From: Aquarana catesbeiana
Taxonomy: Eukaryota; Chordata; Amphibia; Anura; Ranidae
Direction of reading: 5' to 3'
Length of the DNA stretch: 64,000 nucleotides
Assembly (NCBI RefSeq): GCF_042186555.1
Contig: NC_133333.1
Span: 65,665,141 to 65,729,140, forward strand
The notes under the pieces were generated by a model, which saw only the letters and a list, made by a program, of their open reading frames with translations, was not told where the DNA came from and searched no databases. Position numbers and translations under genes: made by a program. The first letter of the stretch is position 1. Each line of letters begins with the position of its first letter. Shown piece after piece: positions 1 through 10,655 of this stretch.

Positions 1-24
1 GTCTCTGATTCATAGTTTCTGACA
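1..24 (+). repeat. Tail of chromovirus 5' LTR
   Basis: These bases match the end of the 3' LTR at 16759-16782 (TCTGATTCAT then TTTCTGACA). The rest of the 5' LTR lies off the left edge, so the left target duplication cannot be read. Confidence 0.75.
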
Positions 25-104
25 GTAGGCGAAGGCCATGAATTCAGAAGATGCAGTCAGTCCACTTGTTGGTAATATTTTTTTGAGATTGGAAATCTTC
101 CACT

Positions 105-560
105 ATGGCTGCTCCGGTACAACCTGTGTTGCAGGCCATCCCTGCTGCTGCTCCAGTCTCTGTGCAGGCACCCACCTCGAGAATTACCTCTATAAGAGGC
201 ATGTCTGGTTCCACTCTGCTTCCCCAGCGATTTGGGGGCGATCCAGTTCAATGCATAGGGTTTCTCAAGCAGGTTGATATATACTTTGAGATGCTGCCCC
301 AGGCGTTTCCCACGGCAGAAGCAAAGTAGGTTTCCTGATATCTTTACTTTCTGAGAGAGCCTTGGCCTGGACAAACCCTCTATGGGAGACGCAATGATCC
401 TGAGTTACCCAGAATTTGTGGCTTCCTTCAGAAGGGTATTTGACATTCCCGCACGCTCCACTTCTGCTGCCAAGAGCCTCATGTCCATCAAACATAGAAA
501 TGTTGCTGATTACGCCATTGAATTCTGTACTCTGGCAGCAGAGGTTGCTTGGAACAATGA
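105..560 (+). pseudogene. gag: Chromovirus gag fragment
   Basis: The ATG at 105 opens a frame typical of vertebrate Ty3 Gag: an Ala/Pro/Gln-rich leader, then LPQRFGGD and FLKQVDIYFEMLPQAFP, the capsid N-terminal helices. It stops at 329, and the Gag reading continues in another frame at 382-560 (FVASFRRVFDIP, ADYAIEFCTLAAEVAWNNE). Gag would assemble the particle. At about 560 the Gag text runs straight into the linker just before reverse transcriptase (DPLSVLEDKAMEEYV). The Gag C-terminus, nucleocapsid and protease are therefore missing, apparently through one internal deletion. Two frames and stops make this a pseudogene. Confidence 0.8.
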
Positions 561-1151
561 GGACCCTTTGTCGGTCTTGGAGGATAAGGCCATGGAGGAG
601 TATGTTGCAGACGCACTTTCTTGAGGTTTCATCTGCAAATCCTCGTCTTCGGCTGGTGCTGGTTTCTTTTTTGTGAAGAAGAAGAGTGGTGAACTGAGAC
701 CTTGTATCGATTATAGGGGTCTCAATCATTTCATGATTAAGAATGCCTATCCCATTCCATTGATTATGGAGTTATTTGACCGCCTCAAGGGAGCAACGGT
801 TTTCACGAAACTTGATTTGAGAGGGGCATACAATCTTGTCAGGATTAAGGAGGACGAGTGGAAAACCACATTTAATGCCAGATCAGGTCATTATGAGTAT
901 CTTGTAATGCCTTTTGGCCTTTGTAACGCTCCGGCAGTTTTCCAGGAGTTCATTACTGATGTCCTCCGAGATTTGTTGCAGTTATGTGTGGTGGTTTATC
1001 TTGACGATATCCTCATATTTTCCAAGTCCCTGGAGCGCCGCCACACAGATGTCTGTTTTGTGCTTCAGAGACTAAGAGACAACAATCTCTATTGTAAATT
1101 GGAAAAGTGCGAATTCCATTGTGAACAGGTTAAATTCCTGGGCTATGTCAT
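561..1151 (+). pseudogene. pol: Chromovirus reverse transcriptase, N-terminal part
   Basis: From 673 one frame encodes the Ty3 reverse-transcriptase fingers and palm: LRPCIDYRGLN, a KLDLRGAYN motif A, MPFGLCNAPAVFQ and the catalytic YLDDILIF box near 1000-1020. The domain would copy element RNA into DNA. Bases 561-672 hold the upstream linker but include an in-frame TGA at 622-624. The frame ends at FLGYVI where the non-autonomous LTR element has inserted. The remainder is at 14413. Confidence 0.88.
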
Positions 1152-1808
1152 TGTCAGGAAAGGGTCCGTCCACTGGTAAGTTCTATCATTTGGCGTGCAG
1201 TACTGAGGTCCACCAGCAGGTGTCACCTGGCAGTTTGGAACTGTCAGGAGAGATTTTCCCTGCTGGTGTTATGTCATCATTGGGCCGCAGTACTGACGTC
1301 CACCAGCGGATGGATCCTGGCAGTATGGAGCAGAGGACACTCCCTGCGCTCAGGTGTTACATGAGGACAATCACTCGCAGTCCCATAAATACCCGACAAG
1401 CCCTCACATGCTTGCCTTGGTATCATTCTTCCTTGCTCCCTGACCTGTACCTGCGACCTGTATCTGAACCTGAGCCTGTCCCCGATCCCATCCTGATCCT
1501 GTCCCTCCTGTGTTCCAGTTCCCTTGTAAGCCTGATCCCATCCATTATCTCCCTCTCCTATCCTGCCCTTGTTCAGTTGCTGATCCCCGTGTATGACCCT
1601 GGTCTGGCTAACGTGTTTGATTTCGGTACTTCCCTTTGGCTGTATATATTATCTGTGGGTTTCTGTTGGTTGGTTGAGTACTATTTGTATTTGGGGTGTT
1701 TTCTTATTTATATCACTTATCTTAAATAAACATTATTCTTATTCACTTTACGTGCGTTTTGGTTTCCTCTTTGCAGTCCACACAATCTGGTCACACCTGT
1801 TTATGACA
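1152..1808 (+). repeat. 5' LTR of the non-autonomous LTR element
   Basis: It is 657 bases, TG...CA, and matches 4386-14407 once the insertions are removed. A TATA-like TGTATATATT lies near 1639-1650 and AATAAA near 1725, plausible promoter and polyadenylation signals. A stretch without host coding content. Confidence 0.88.
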
Positions 1809-1881
1809 GTATACCAAGGTCATCTCTGACCAGAAGTGGCTGCACAGGGGAACCATCTCGGTTCTGTTTCACGTTGCTGGG

Positions 1882-2933
1882 ATGAAGTCAGATATAATTG
1901 TTTATTATGCTCTGCTGGCAACAGAGAGTTCTGAATATCTCCACCAGACATTGAAAGGGTGGTCCAGTGATCAGCTGCTGGAGATTATCCATTTAGCTCA
2001 CTCTGTGGTTGAACAGGGCAGTATACTGTTTGAGGATGTTCAGCCTTTGATTGGAATGTGTACAGAGCTGGCTCTGCCCTGTATCCCAAAGGGCAATGAT
2101 GACTTTTCTCCCCCCCTTCAGCATTAACCAGGTTGCGTCCTTAGTATGGCTGTTGGAGGATGACTCTGCATCCCTTTTGGAGCACTACTCGGTTTGTCCC
2201 AAACAGTTGTTGAAAGATTGTATAGATGAAGTGCAGTCCCTGGTCAGACAGAGGGTATGTGAGCCCACTTTTGTGCTACCTGTACTTCAGGCATGGTCAG
2301 ACTTGTTATGCCCAGCTTCTGTCAGCTCTCCGCAACCCAGACCTGCTACTAAACACCTGCCTGCTCAGACATCCTTTCTCCCATCACCCCTGGCAACCTC
2401 AGCTATAGTCCAATATATCCTGCTCCCCACCAAGTATCAATACCCTGTTTCTACTTCCTGCACCTATCCTGCCTTTAACCCACCTGCCTCTTCTCTACTA
2501 TCTGCAACTTCCCCACAAAAACTTCCTCTGGCCGCTGTTCCCCCTTCCTTGCCATATCCCAGCCCTTCGTTTCAGCATGCCCCACCTCCTACCTACAGTC
2601 TTACAACCACCTACAGGTCTTCAGCAGTTAAGCCAGCAGTTAAGTTCTTCCCCACTCACACGATCCTGCCAGTAACTCATTTTGCTTCCACACCAACCAA
2701 CCTGCTCCAGTCTGCTTGCATGCCAGCTGAACCTGATAACCCACCTGATTCTGCCAAACCTCTGCCTGTTATCCAACCATTGTCTCCACCTGAAGTTCCT
2801 GTGCCCCAATCTGATGTTCCTATGTCCATGTTCCACTCTGATTTTTCAATACCTGCCGATAAGTCTGATATGCCTACTGTTCAACCAGTGTCCGGTGTCC
2901 AGCCAGATGTGTTCCTGTCTGCTGTCTATCCTG
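1882..2933 (+). CDS. Unrecognised helical/proline-rich protein, N-terminal part
   Basis: An ATG at 1882 opens an 81-codon frame (MKSDIIVYYALLATES...) predicted by eye to be largely helical. It ends at 2127, and the same kind of protein continues in the +1-shifted frame from about 2115 (INQVASLVWLLEDDSASLLEHY). A run of seven C at 2109-2115 lies at the switch, so this is either an indel or a slippage site. After ~100 helical residues the protein becomes Pro/Ser/Thr-rich, then begins QPDV-type repeats near 2880. The inverted duplication at 2934 interrupts it. I recognise no family. By position it stands where gag would be, so a structural role is the natural guess and no more. Confidence 0.45.
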
Positions 2934-3609
2934 AGCATGTGCTGGCACAACAGGCTGAACAGCAGATGCATCGGACTGGATAGCAGGTACTGGAACTTCA
3001 AAACAGGCAGCCGGTACTGGAACTTCAGACTGGGCAGCAGGCACAGGCGCTGGCACAACAGGCAGAACAGCAGGTACTGGCACAATAGGCTGAACAACAG
3101 GTACATCGGACTGGACAGTAGTCACTGGGACTGATGTATTCCGGTCTGCTGTTCAGCCTGATGTGCCACTGTCCGCTGCCCAGCCTGATGTGCCACTGTC
3201 CGCTGCCCAGCCTGATGTGCCACTGTCCGCTGCCCAGCCTGATGTGTTCCTGTCCGCTGCCCAGCCTGATGTGTTCCTGTCCGCTGCCCAGCCTGATGTG
3301 CCAGTGTCTGCTACTCAGCCTGTTGTGCCAATGCCTGTGCCCGCTGTCCAGTTTGAGGTCCCAGTGCCTGCTGCTCAGCCTGACATCCCAGTGTCCATGT
3401 TCCAGGCTGACGCTCTAGTGACTACTGTCCAGTCCGATGTACCTGTTGTTCAGCCTATTGTGCCAGTACCTGCTGTTCTGCCTGTTGTGCCAGCGCCTGT
3501 GCCTGCTGCCCAGTCTGAAGTTCCAGTACCGGCTGCCTGGTTTGAAGTTCCAGTACCTGCTATCCAGTCCGATGCATCTGCTGTTCAGCCTCTTGTGCCA
3601 GCACATGCT
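2934..3609. repeat. 193-bp inverted duplication
   Basis: 2934-3126 is almost the exact reverse complement of 3417-3609, with a 290-base spacer. Read on the minus strand, the first arm encodes the same QSDVPVVQPIVPVPA text that the second arm encodes on the plus strand. The left arm destroys the plus frame of the repeat protein, so it is the inverted copy. Confidence 0.9.
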
Positions 3610-4124
3610 GTTCTGCCTGATGTGCCAGCGCCTGTGTCTGCTGCCCAGTCTGAAGTTCCAGTACCTGCTGCACGGTCTGATGTCTCGTGCCTGCTGTCCA
3701 GTCCAATGTGCCTGCCTTCCAGATTGATGTGCTCGCCTTCCAGTCTGATGTGCCCGCCTTCCAGTCTAATGTGCCCGCTTTCCAGCCTGATGTGCCCGCT
3801 TTCCAGCCTGATGCCTCGGTGCCTGCCTTCCAGCCTGTTGTCTCAGTGCCTGCCTTCCAGCCTGATGTCTCGAAGCTTACCTTTCAGCCTGATGCCTCAT
3901 TGTCTGCCTTTCAGCCTGATGTCTCATTGCCTGCTTTCCAGTCTGATGTGCCCGCTTTCCAGTCTGATGTCTCCTTGCCTGCCTTCCAGCCTGATGTCAA
4001 GTTGCCCTCCTTACAGCCTGATGTCTTGGTGCCTGCCTTCCAGCCTGATGTCTTGGTGCCTGCCTTCCAGCCTGATGTCTCGTTGCCCACCTTCCAGCCT
4101 GATGTCTTGGTGCCTGCCTTCTAG
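3127..4124 (+). pseudogene. Repeat region of the LTR-element protein (QPDV repeats)
   Basis: The frame from 3163 encodes head-to-tail peptides of about 9-12 residues. The motif is Ala-x-Gln-Pro-Asp-Val-Pro/Ser, seen as AAQPDVPLS and AFQPDVSLP. Near 3687 the reading frame shifts, and the repeat theme continues in the next frame to the stop at 4122-4124 (VPAFQPDV...LVPAF). The DNA is a degenerate minisatellite around CAGCCTGATGTC. I recognise no domain and no signal peptide. The repetitive, Pro- and acid-containing pattern suggests an unstructured or fibrous segment. Confidence 0.5.
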
Positions 4125-4693
4125 CCTGTTGTCTTGATATTGGTGCCCCAGTCTGTCAAACCAATGCCAGTTACTCTGCTTGCCGAGTCAGTGCCTGTAG
4201 GGAGCCTGCTGCCCAGCTCAATGACCCGGTGCCCGCTGTCTGCCCGGATGTGCCCGCTGTCTGCCCGGATGTGCCTGATGACCAGCCTGAAGTACTCTCT
4301 TCCACCGTTCTGCTCGATGCCATAGACTATGGACAATTAAAACTAGTTGAAGCGTCCAGAGGCCGCTCCTTTAAGGGGGGGGTACTGTCAGGAAAGGTTC
4401 CATCCGCTGGTAAGATCTATCATTTGGTGTGCAGTACTGAGGTCCACCAGCAGGTGTCTCCTGGCAGTTTGGAACTGTCAGGAGAGTCTTTCCCTGCTGG
4501 TGTTATGTCATCATTGGGCCGCAGTACTGACGTCCACCAGCGGATGGATCCTGGCAGTATGGAGCAGACAACACTCCCTGCGCTCAGGTGTTACATGAGG
4601 ACAATCACTGGCAGTCCCATAAATAACTGGCAAGCCCTCACATGCTTGCCTTGGTATCATTCTTCCTTGCGCCCTGACCTGTACCTGCGACCT

Positions 4694-5724
4694 ATAACCT
4701 GTGTAGCGCTGGTAGATTTTTAATCTACTGCTGATAGGTAAATCTAGTGGGTTACTTGTTAGGTGAAGTTAGGTTTGCCTCTGTTCCAGCTTGGCTGAGT
4801 TGCGTGTAGTTCCACACTGCGCCGATGGGTGTCGTTGTTCCCATGGGCTGGTCTTGGAAAGGCAACGTGTTGAAGCATATGAGTGCTCCTCTGTCCCGGA
4901 GACAACTCGTGGAGGTGGTCCTCTGAGTTGCATTCTGGGAGAGGGTATTTATGGAACAGACGCCATGTTTAGGGGTTCGTGTTCAGCCACATGCTGGCCC
5001 TCCTGGCCGTCAGGTATGCGATAGGAATACCACCTCGTGGTCCTCCGTTCCGGAGGCCCACGTCGCTGCAGCGTGTGGGTGGGCCCAGAAGCCTGTCTGG
5101 GGCCTACCATAGCAGCAGAGGAATGGTCCTGAGCTGTCTATCCTGAGTGAAGAAGCTGGACAACTGAGGAGATCCCAGGGGAGGACCCGTCATGGAAGGA
5201 TCATGCAGAGTGCTGGTCTGGAGAGGGGCCTGGTGACTCAGTTGGAGGACGTATCCTGAAGTAATCTTACTACATAGTACTGCCGGGTTGGCTTAAGGGT
5301 TCAAGTACTGTGTCTGACGTTCGTCCTAAGCCAATGCATCCTGTGGCAGAGGATCGTACGGGTTTTGTTCCAAACGAGTCTGTGGCGGAGACTTTTGTGT
5401 GTGCTGCGTGCTGGCTGCTAGATCGGTGAGAGAGGTCTATCCAGGCGGGCGAAGATTGAATCCCACAAGGGGAGTACAACCAACTACAAGTGTTCAATTC
5501 CAAATAATATTCTGAAGAATACTAAAGAAAGGTATTTGAGCTTCCCTGCAGCTTTCCTTCCGCCTCTTTCCTGCTACTTCCTTTACTACTTGTTCAATAA
5601 AACATTGGAAAACATACTCAAGTGTTTGATGCCTACATCGTCCGGTGCCGGTGGAACAAAGGTAGCGAGAGTGAAGGTAACAGCCCGCTTTAAACCAGCA
5701 GCTCCACCAAGAGTTATTGCTACA
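4694..5724 (+). mobile_element. Probable solo LTR (~1 kb) inside the 3' LTR
   Basis: The host LTR reads ...GCGACCT then GTATCTGAAC in its intact copy; here ~1.03 kb separates the two. Near its ends the insert reads TGTGTAGC (4700) and GCTACA (5719-5724), imperfectly inverted TG...CA termini. AATAAA lies at about 5597, and AGGGTATTTATGG near 4938 could serve as a TATA box. The target duplication is not clean (ACCT at 4690-4693 and 5724-5727 is the best I see), so exact ends are uncertain. No internal coding domain is recognisable. Confidence 0.55.
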
Positions 5725-5780
5725 CCTGTATCTGAACCTGAGCCTGTATCCGATCGCATCCTGATCCTGTCCCTCCTGTG

Positions 5781-6119
5781 TAGGGATGAGCTTCGAGTTC
5801 GAGTCGAACCCATGTTCGACTCAAACATCGCATGTTCGACCGTTCGTCGAATTACTAACGATATGGGCCGTTCGCGCCAAATTCGAGTGGCGCGTCACGG
5901 CCCATATTTCGATGCGGCATCGCAGTGCATTGCTGACTGATGATTGGCCAAGCATGCACTAAGACCCGCATGCTTGGCCAATCACAGTGCCGTCTGTACA
6001 GAGAGCCGTAATTGGCCAAAGCCAGGGTGGCTTTGGCCAATTATGGCTCAGGGGGTTTAGTACACGCCCCACACTATATAAGGCCCCCTGCACATCGGCC
6101 CTGTGTAGTGTATTCCGGC

Positions 6120-6165
<46 letters not shown>

Positions 6166-6253
6166 AGACACACAGTGTCATTTGATTTAAGTTAGATAGA
6201 GTAGGCAGGCGAGTCAGTTAGCTGCGCTTACAGTGTATTGTGTATATATATGC
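5781..6253 (+). promoter_or_regulatory. hAT subterminal region with TATA box
   Basis: Short TTCGAGT/TTCGACT motifs recur in both orientations over the first ~110 bases, as transposase-binding subterminal repeats often do. Two inverted repeats around GCATGCTTGGCCAAT and GGCTTTGGCCAATTA follow at 5945-6045. ACTATATAAGG at 6073-6083 is a good TATA box for the transposase transcript. Confidence 0.55.
6123..6163 (+). repeat. (GA)n microsatellite
   Basis: About twenty uninterrupted GA units just downstream of the hAT TATA box, probably transcribed as 5' untranslated sequence. Confidence 0.95.
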
Positions 6254-6277
6254 ATCCTAGTTGTTATGTGTGTGTAT

Positions 6278-7326
6278 ATATATATACACCTTTTCATAGT
6301 CTCCTGCTTCTGCTGACTCCAAATCATAGTAGGCCTTCTGCGATTCTCCAGACAGCAAGGGGGTGACCAGTCCTACCCACTGGGTTTTGGGCCAACCTTC
6401 CCTCTCAGCGGTCCATTCAAACGTTAGGAGAAAGGCCTCTGGATCATCATCTGCAGTCATCTTAGAAAGAAAGCGACCCACATGGATGGCTGAGGGCTTG
6501 TCTCCAACAACATCAACTTTAGCAGGTGACCACTGTGCTAGCATCTCCACAACATCAGTCAAGGTTTTCCTATCCGCTTTTGCATCAGTGGCTAGCTGTT
6601 CAAACAGCCTCTGCGATTGCTCCTGTACAGCACCAATCTGTTGGCGTAGCACCTTGGTTTGTTCCTATGCGATAGCGTTGGCTTGCTGTTGTGCAGCGTT
6701 TGCTTGCTGCTATGCAGCATTGGATAACACCAATTGTTTTAAGATTTCCTCCATGTTTAGTCACTCTAGGTACTGGCCTTTTAATTAGTAACTTACTACA
6801 ACTGCCCGCATTCTCCACCATATGTAACCTGGGGGACAGGTAGCAGGTACAAAGTTCCCTGGGATGAGCAGTCTTTCAGGCACAGATACCAAATCCAGTG
6901 AGGTAGGGACAAACAGTGCGGTGTTTATTTGTGATATATACAAGTCTATATACAGGTGCTGTACAGTGTTCCAAAAACAAATAGGAACAAAAAAATAGCC
7001 AAAACAAAACCTATCCGTGTCTCAGCACTAACTAAACAATATTTACATATCCTAACTACCAGGCTGAGCAAGCCTAAAGCTTGTCAGCTTCCACATTCAC
7101 AGCTTAATAGCCAACATTTTGCTCTCCTAAACAGAAGTTGTCTGATGTTCCCAGGCCAAGAGCAAAGGCTGTCTGCTCAGGTAAGCTTAAATTAGCCTGG
7201 GGGAGAGGACCAAGACCTGAACTGGACCATGGATCAGAGATCCCTGAACGTGTATGAGAGGAGCCTGGGAGATATATAAACCCCGAACAGAACTTTTCCT
7301 GGCTCTCTCTGGGACGCTCTGCTAAA

Positions 7327-7331
<5 letters not shown>
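6278..7331 (-). mobile_element. Gmr1-like Ty3 fragment: LTR plus gag start
   Basis: On the minus strand this is a 5' LTR (7331 down to 6823) followed by the start of gag, then truncation at ~6278. The LTR begins TGTACTTTAGC and ends GGTTACA. It contains TTTATATATC (7280-7271) and AATAAA (6929-6924). Both sides of the fragment are TA/TG microsatellite inside the hAT. It could be a 5' end captured there, or an element whose remainder was deleted. Confidence 0.7.
6290..6752 (-). pseudogene. gag: Gag N-terminus, SCAN-related (Gmr1-like)
   Basis: The minus-strand frame starts MEEILKQLVLSNAA near 6752, has a stop, then reads a Gln-rich coiled segment (LRQQIGAVQEQSQRLFEQL). It continues into MTADDDPEAFLLTFEWTAE, GWPKTQWVGLVTPLLSGE and AYYDL, the Gag capsid text that resembles the SCAN domain of zinc-finger genes. 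It would form the particle shell. Stops, plus a 3' cut at the TA-rich junction, make it a fragment. Confidence 0.75.

Positions 7332-7383
<52 letters not shown>
7327..7383 (+). repeat. (TA)n microsatellite
   Basis: Roughly 27 TA units at the distal junction of the Gmr1-like fragment. A shorter TG/TA tract lies at its other end (6252-6287). Confidence 0.95.
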
Positions 7384-7386
<3 letters not shown>

Positions 7387-7444
7387 TCAATTCAGTTTAG
7401 CTAGATCCGTTCCTGTTATTTTCTTCCTACTGACAGGCAGGCAG

Positions 7445-8085
7445 GTGTTTTTACAGTATTTACAGCTACCTGAAGAAAATTGCTGGTGTTCTTCTGATCC
7501 TATTAGTCCTATTAGCTACAGTATTTACAGTTAGTGTAGTGCGTCCTCTGCACAGTGTGCACCTAAAGCTACCTGAATAAAATTGGTGGTGTTCTTCTGA
7601 TCCTATTAGTACCACAGGCAGCTGCAGTATTTACAAGTTAGTGTAGTGCGTCCTCTGCACAGTGTGCACCTAAAGCTACCTGAAGAAAATTAGTGGTGTT
7701 CTTCTGATCCTATTAGTACCGCAGGCAGCAGCAGTATTTACAAGTTAGTGTACTGCGTCCTCTGCACAGTGTGCACCTAAAGCTACCTGAATAAAATTGG
7801 TGGTGTTCTTCTGATACTATTGATACCACAGGCAGGCAGCTACAGTATTTACAGTTAGTGTACTACGTCCTCTGCACAGTGTGCACCTAAAGTACCTGAA
7901 GACAATTGCTGTTGTTCTGCTTCTATTAATACCACAGGCAGGCAGCTACAGTATTTACAGTTAGTGTAGTGTGTCCTCGGCACAGTGTGCACCTAAAGCT
8001 ACCTGAAGACAATTGCTGGTGTTCTCATACTAATAATACTACAGGCAGGCAGTTGATTCTGCTAGCTGCAGTATCAGTATATATA
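7445..8085 (+). repeat. hAT 5' tandem repeats, ~107-115 bp
   Basis: Five to six head-to-tail units share CAGTATTTACAGTTAGTG, GCACAGTGTGCACCTAAAG and GGTGTTCTTCTGAT. They lie between the hAT promoter and the transposase ATG, so they are 5' untranslated or subterminal sequence. Confidence 0.9.
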
Positions 8086-8114
8086 TACATCCCAGCTTTG
8101 TGCAGGCCATTAGT

Positions 8115-9117
8115 ATGTCTGGAAGGCCAACAAGGAGAGGCAGACAGTCACAAGCCAGTAAAAGAGGGCAAGCAGGCTCTGTGTCTAGAGGCAACAGTGC
8201 TGGTCATGGAGACGGTGCATCCTCATCAGCATGTGGCCATGGGACACGCTTGTCCTTTTTTTCGGCAGCTGGCTGTGTTGAGCCACAACATGCGGAAGAC
8301 TTGGTAGAGTGGATGACCAAGCCGTCCTCATCCTCCTCATCCTCTCTCACCCAGGCTCAGGGTACTTTGTCTGGCAAAGCAGCTGCCAATGCAGCCTCTT
8401 ACCTCGGCTCAATGGCATCAGTCACTCCTTCTGAAGCCTCACCATGTCCTCCTGAGGAGTCCCCCGAACCTTTTGCCCATAGTGTTGGGTACATGCTCCA
8501 GGAGGATGCCCAGCGTTTTGAAGGCTCCGATGATGGTACCCAGCTAGAGGAAGGCAGTAACGTGAGCCCAGAGAGAGGGGGTACCCAAGAAGGACAGCAA
8601 TCTGGCAGTCATGTTCCCCTAGCTGCAGCATACTGCCAGCTTTGCTCCAGTGATGAGGAGGGAGGGGATGATGAGGTCACTGACTCCACGTGGGTGCCTG
8701 ATAAGAGAGAGGAGGATGAGGAGGCAAATCACCAATGAGGCTGGATGCCCTCCAGGGGCCAGCTTAAGGGCAGCACACCGACTGCATCACACCGCAGAGC
8801 TCCGCATGTGCAGGGCGCTGCTGTCTCTGCGCGTTATTGCAAAAGTTCTTTGGTGTGGGCCTTTTTTGAGACGTGTGCATCACCACCGCTGCTATTTGCA
8901 ACATATGTCTCAAGCGTATCTCACATGGCCAAAACATCACCTGCTTGGGCACCACATGCTTGACCAGACATATGTCGACCTGCCATGCAGTTCGTTGGCA
9001 AGCATACCTAAAAGACCCACACCAAAGAACAAAGAGGCTCCTCATCAGCTGGGATCTCCAACCCCACTATACCTTCAGTCCTTTCTGAGACCTGCACTAA
9101 GGGGAATGAAGGTGTAG
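8115..9117 (+). pseudogene. hAT transposase, N-terminal region and BED finger (copy 1)
   Basis: The ATG at 8115 opens a basic start (MSGRPTRRGRQSQ), a Ser- and acid-rich disordered stretch and KREEDEEANHQ, with a stop at 8736-8738. The homologous text resumes in other frames, where 8880-9030 encodes a BED zinc finger: CNIC ... LTRHMSTCH. BED fingers bind the element's own DNA ends. The N-terminal frame is open for 207 codons, and frameshifts then separate it from the finger. The minus-strand copy at 16783-21340 confirms the order of pieces. Confidence 0.78.
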
Positions 9118-9125
9118 AATTAGGT

Positions 9126-9479
9126 GTGTCACTGCCAAGTACTTGGGGGCAATCTGCTATCGTTACACCGACGTTGGATTGTACAAGGCAAATTTCCCTG
9201 CCCCAGCTGCTGCACCACCGAAAGAAGTTCGCTCCCACCCATCCACATGCCCAGTGGTTGAATGCTAGCTTGGCTAAATTGCTAGCACTTCAAATGCTGT
9301 TTTTTCAGTTGGTAGACTCTGCCCCCTTCCATGAGTTTGTGGAATGTGCGGTTCCTCAGTGGCGGGTTCCCAAACGCCACTTTTTCTCATGGATGGCGAT
9401 TCCGGCTCTCTACCGGCATGTGGAAGGCAATGTCTTGGCCTCGCTGGACAGGGCAGTCAGCGGTAAGGTGCATATTACC
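9126..9479 (+). pseudogene. hAT transposase, segment after the BED finger (copy 1)
   Basis: This frame encodes the linker and start of the catalytic region (ISLPQLLHHRKKFAP, LAKLLALQMLFFQLVDSAPF, GKVHIT). The strand after KVHIT normally carries the first catalytic acidic residue, but a solo LTR has inserted exactly there. The corresponding stretch of copy 2 continues ADSWSS. Confidence 0.75.
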
Positions 9480-10291
9480 TGTAACAAGCCCCTTGCTCGC
9501 TCGGTTCCACTCTCCCGACACTCCTCTGCAGCTATAGCATCAGATTGCAGATCGCACCATCTGATTGCTCGGTCATCCAATGCTCCGGGATTAGAATTAC
9601 AGCTATGTGCCATTCTAACCCAGTTGTGATAGCTCAGAACAAACACCAGGCAGGCTGTATGTAAGTTCAACCAGGAATCTCTTTTATTGCAAAATACAGG
9701 CTTTTATACACTAAAAGTGGAGGTGCAGACCTCCTGCTCATATTACTCTAACAATACAGCTGTAACCTAATTAACCTAATTAACATGAGCTAATTAACTA
9801 ATCCCTTTAGACAGCCTAGATTACTCAGACATGACCTTTAGGCCAGACTGGCCGTCTTGTATTTCAGAAAATCCAATCAACATTATCACAATCAACATAG
9901 ACTCTTCTTCACACAATAGCAGAGTTAATTTACACAAACAACAATGGGGATGTAATGACTCTTAGATCCCATACTATAGACTTATTTACAATACACATTT
10001 TAGCAGACAACAGACAGACAGGTGCTGGAATTTACATCAGCATCTCCTAACAGTGTCTGTCCCAGCATTATGAATCAGCCACTATTCCAATATGGCAAAT
10101 CCAGTGTCCCCAGAGTCTGTGTGTCCTGGGGGACCAGGACCCAAATCCACAGTAATACCACCTCAAGGGTCCCCAGGCATACAGCTCACAAAGAGCACCA
10201 TTCCCCCAAATGCAAGGGCCCCCGATTGATCGGCAAGAGGCTAGCATACAGTCCCCTCCAAAAAGTCTCTCTCCCGGCTAGGTCTGTCACA
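9480..10291 (-). mobile_element. Solo LTR, minus orientation
   Basis: 812 bases with TG...CA ends, flanked by the 5-base duplication TTACC (9475-9479 and 10292-10296). On the minus strand TATAAAAG (9708-9701) is followed closely by AATAAA (9688-9683), fitting an LTR promoter and polyadenylation signal. No internal retroelement sequence remains, so this is probably the product of LTR-LTR recombination. The class (retrovirus-like or Ty3) is not decided. Confidence 0.75.
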
Positions 10292-10296
10292 TTACC

Positions 10297-10655
10297 ATGG
10301 ACTTGTACATGGCTGGGAGGAGGTGGCTGCGGATCATGTCGTCCTTAGTGACCCAGAGGACTCCAGACCGAATGCCTCAGCAAACCTACGCTGCATGGCC
10401 TCCCTGATCCTGCAAAGCCTGCGGAAGGATCCTCGTATTCGTGGTATCAAGGAGAGGGATCAATACTGGCTGGCAACCCTCCTTGATCCATGTTAAAAGG
10501 GTAAGGTTGCAGACCTTATCTTGCCGTCGCAGAGGGAGCAAAGGATGAAACATCTTCGAGAAGCCTTGCAGAAAGGTCTGTGCAATGCGTTCCCAGAGAC
10601 TGGGAGGTTACAAACTCCTGTTCCTGGACAACGTGTTGCTGAGGCTTCGGTCAGT
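10297..10655 (+). repeat. Misplaced extra copy of a transposase block
   Basis: The text here (GGACTTGTACATGGCTGG onward; protein LREALQKGLCNAFPE) matches 11423-11785, which belongs to the C-terminal half of the transposase. In this copy it stands in place of the segment between KVHIT and ALQGQAQRW, so the block is both duplicated and out of order. Confidence 0.8.

Noticed and set aside
5270..5503. Minus-strand 77-codon frame
   Set aside because: Lies inside a solo LTR-like insert and shows no motif.
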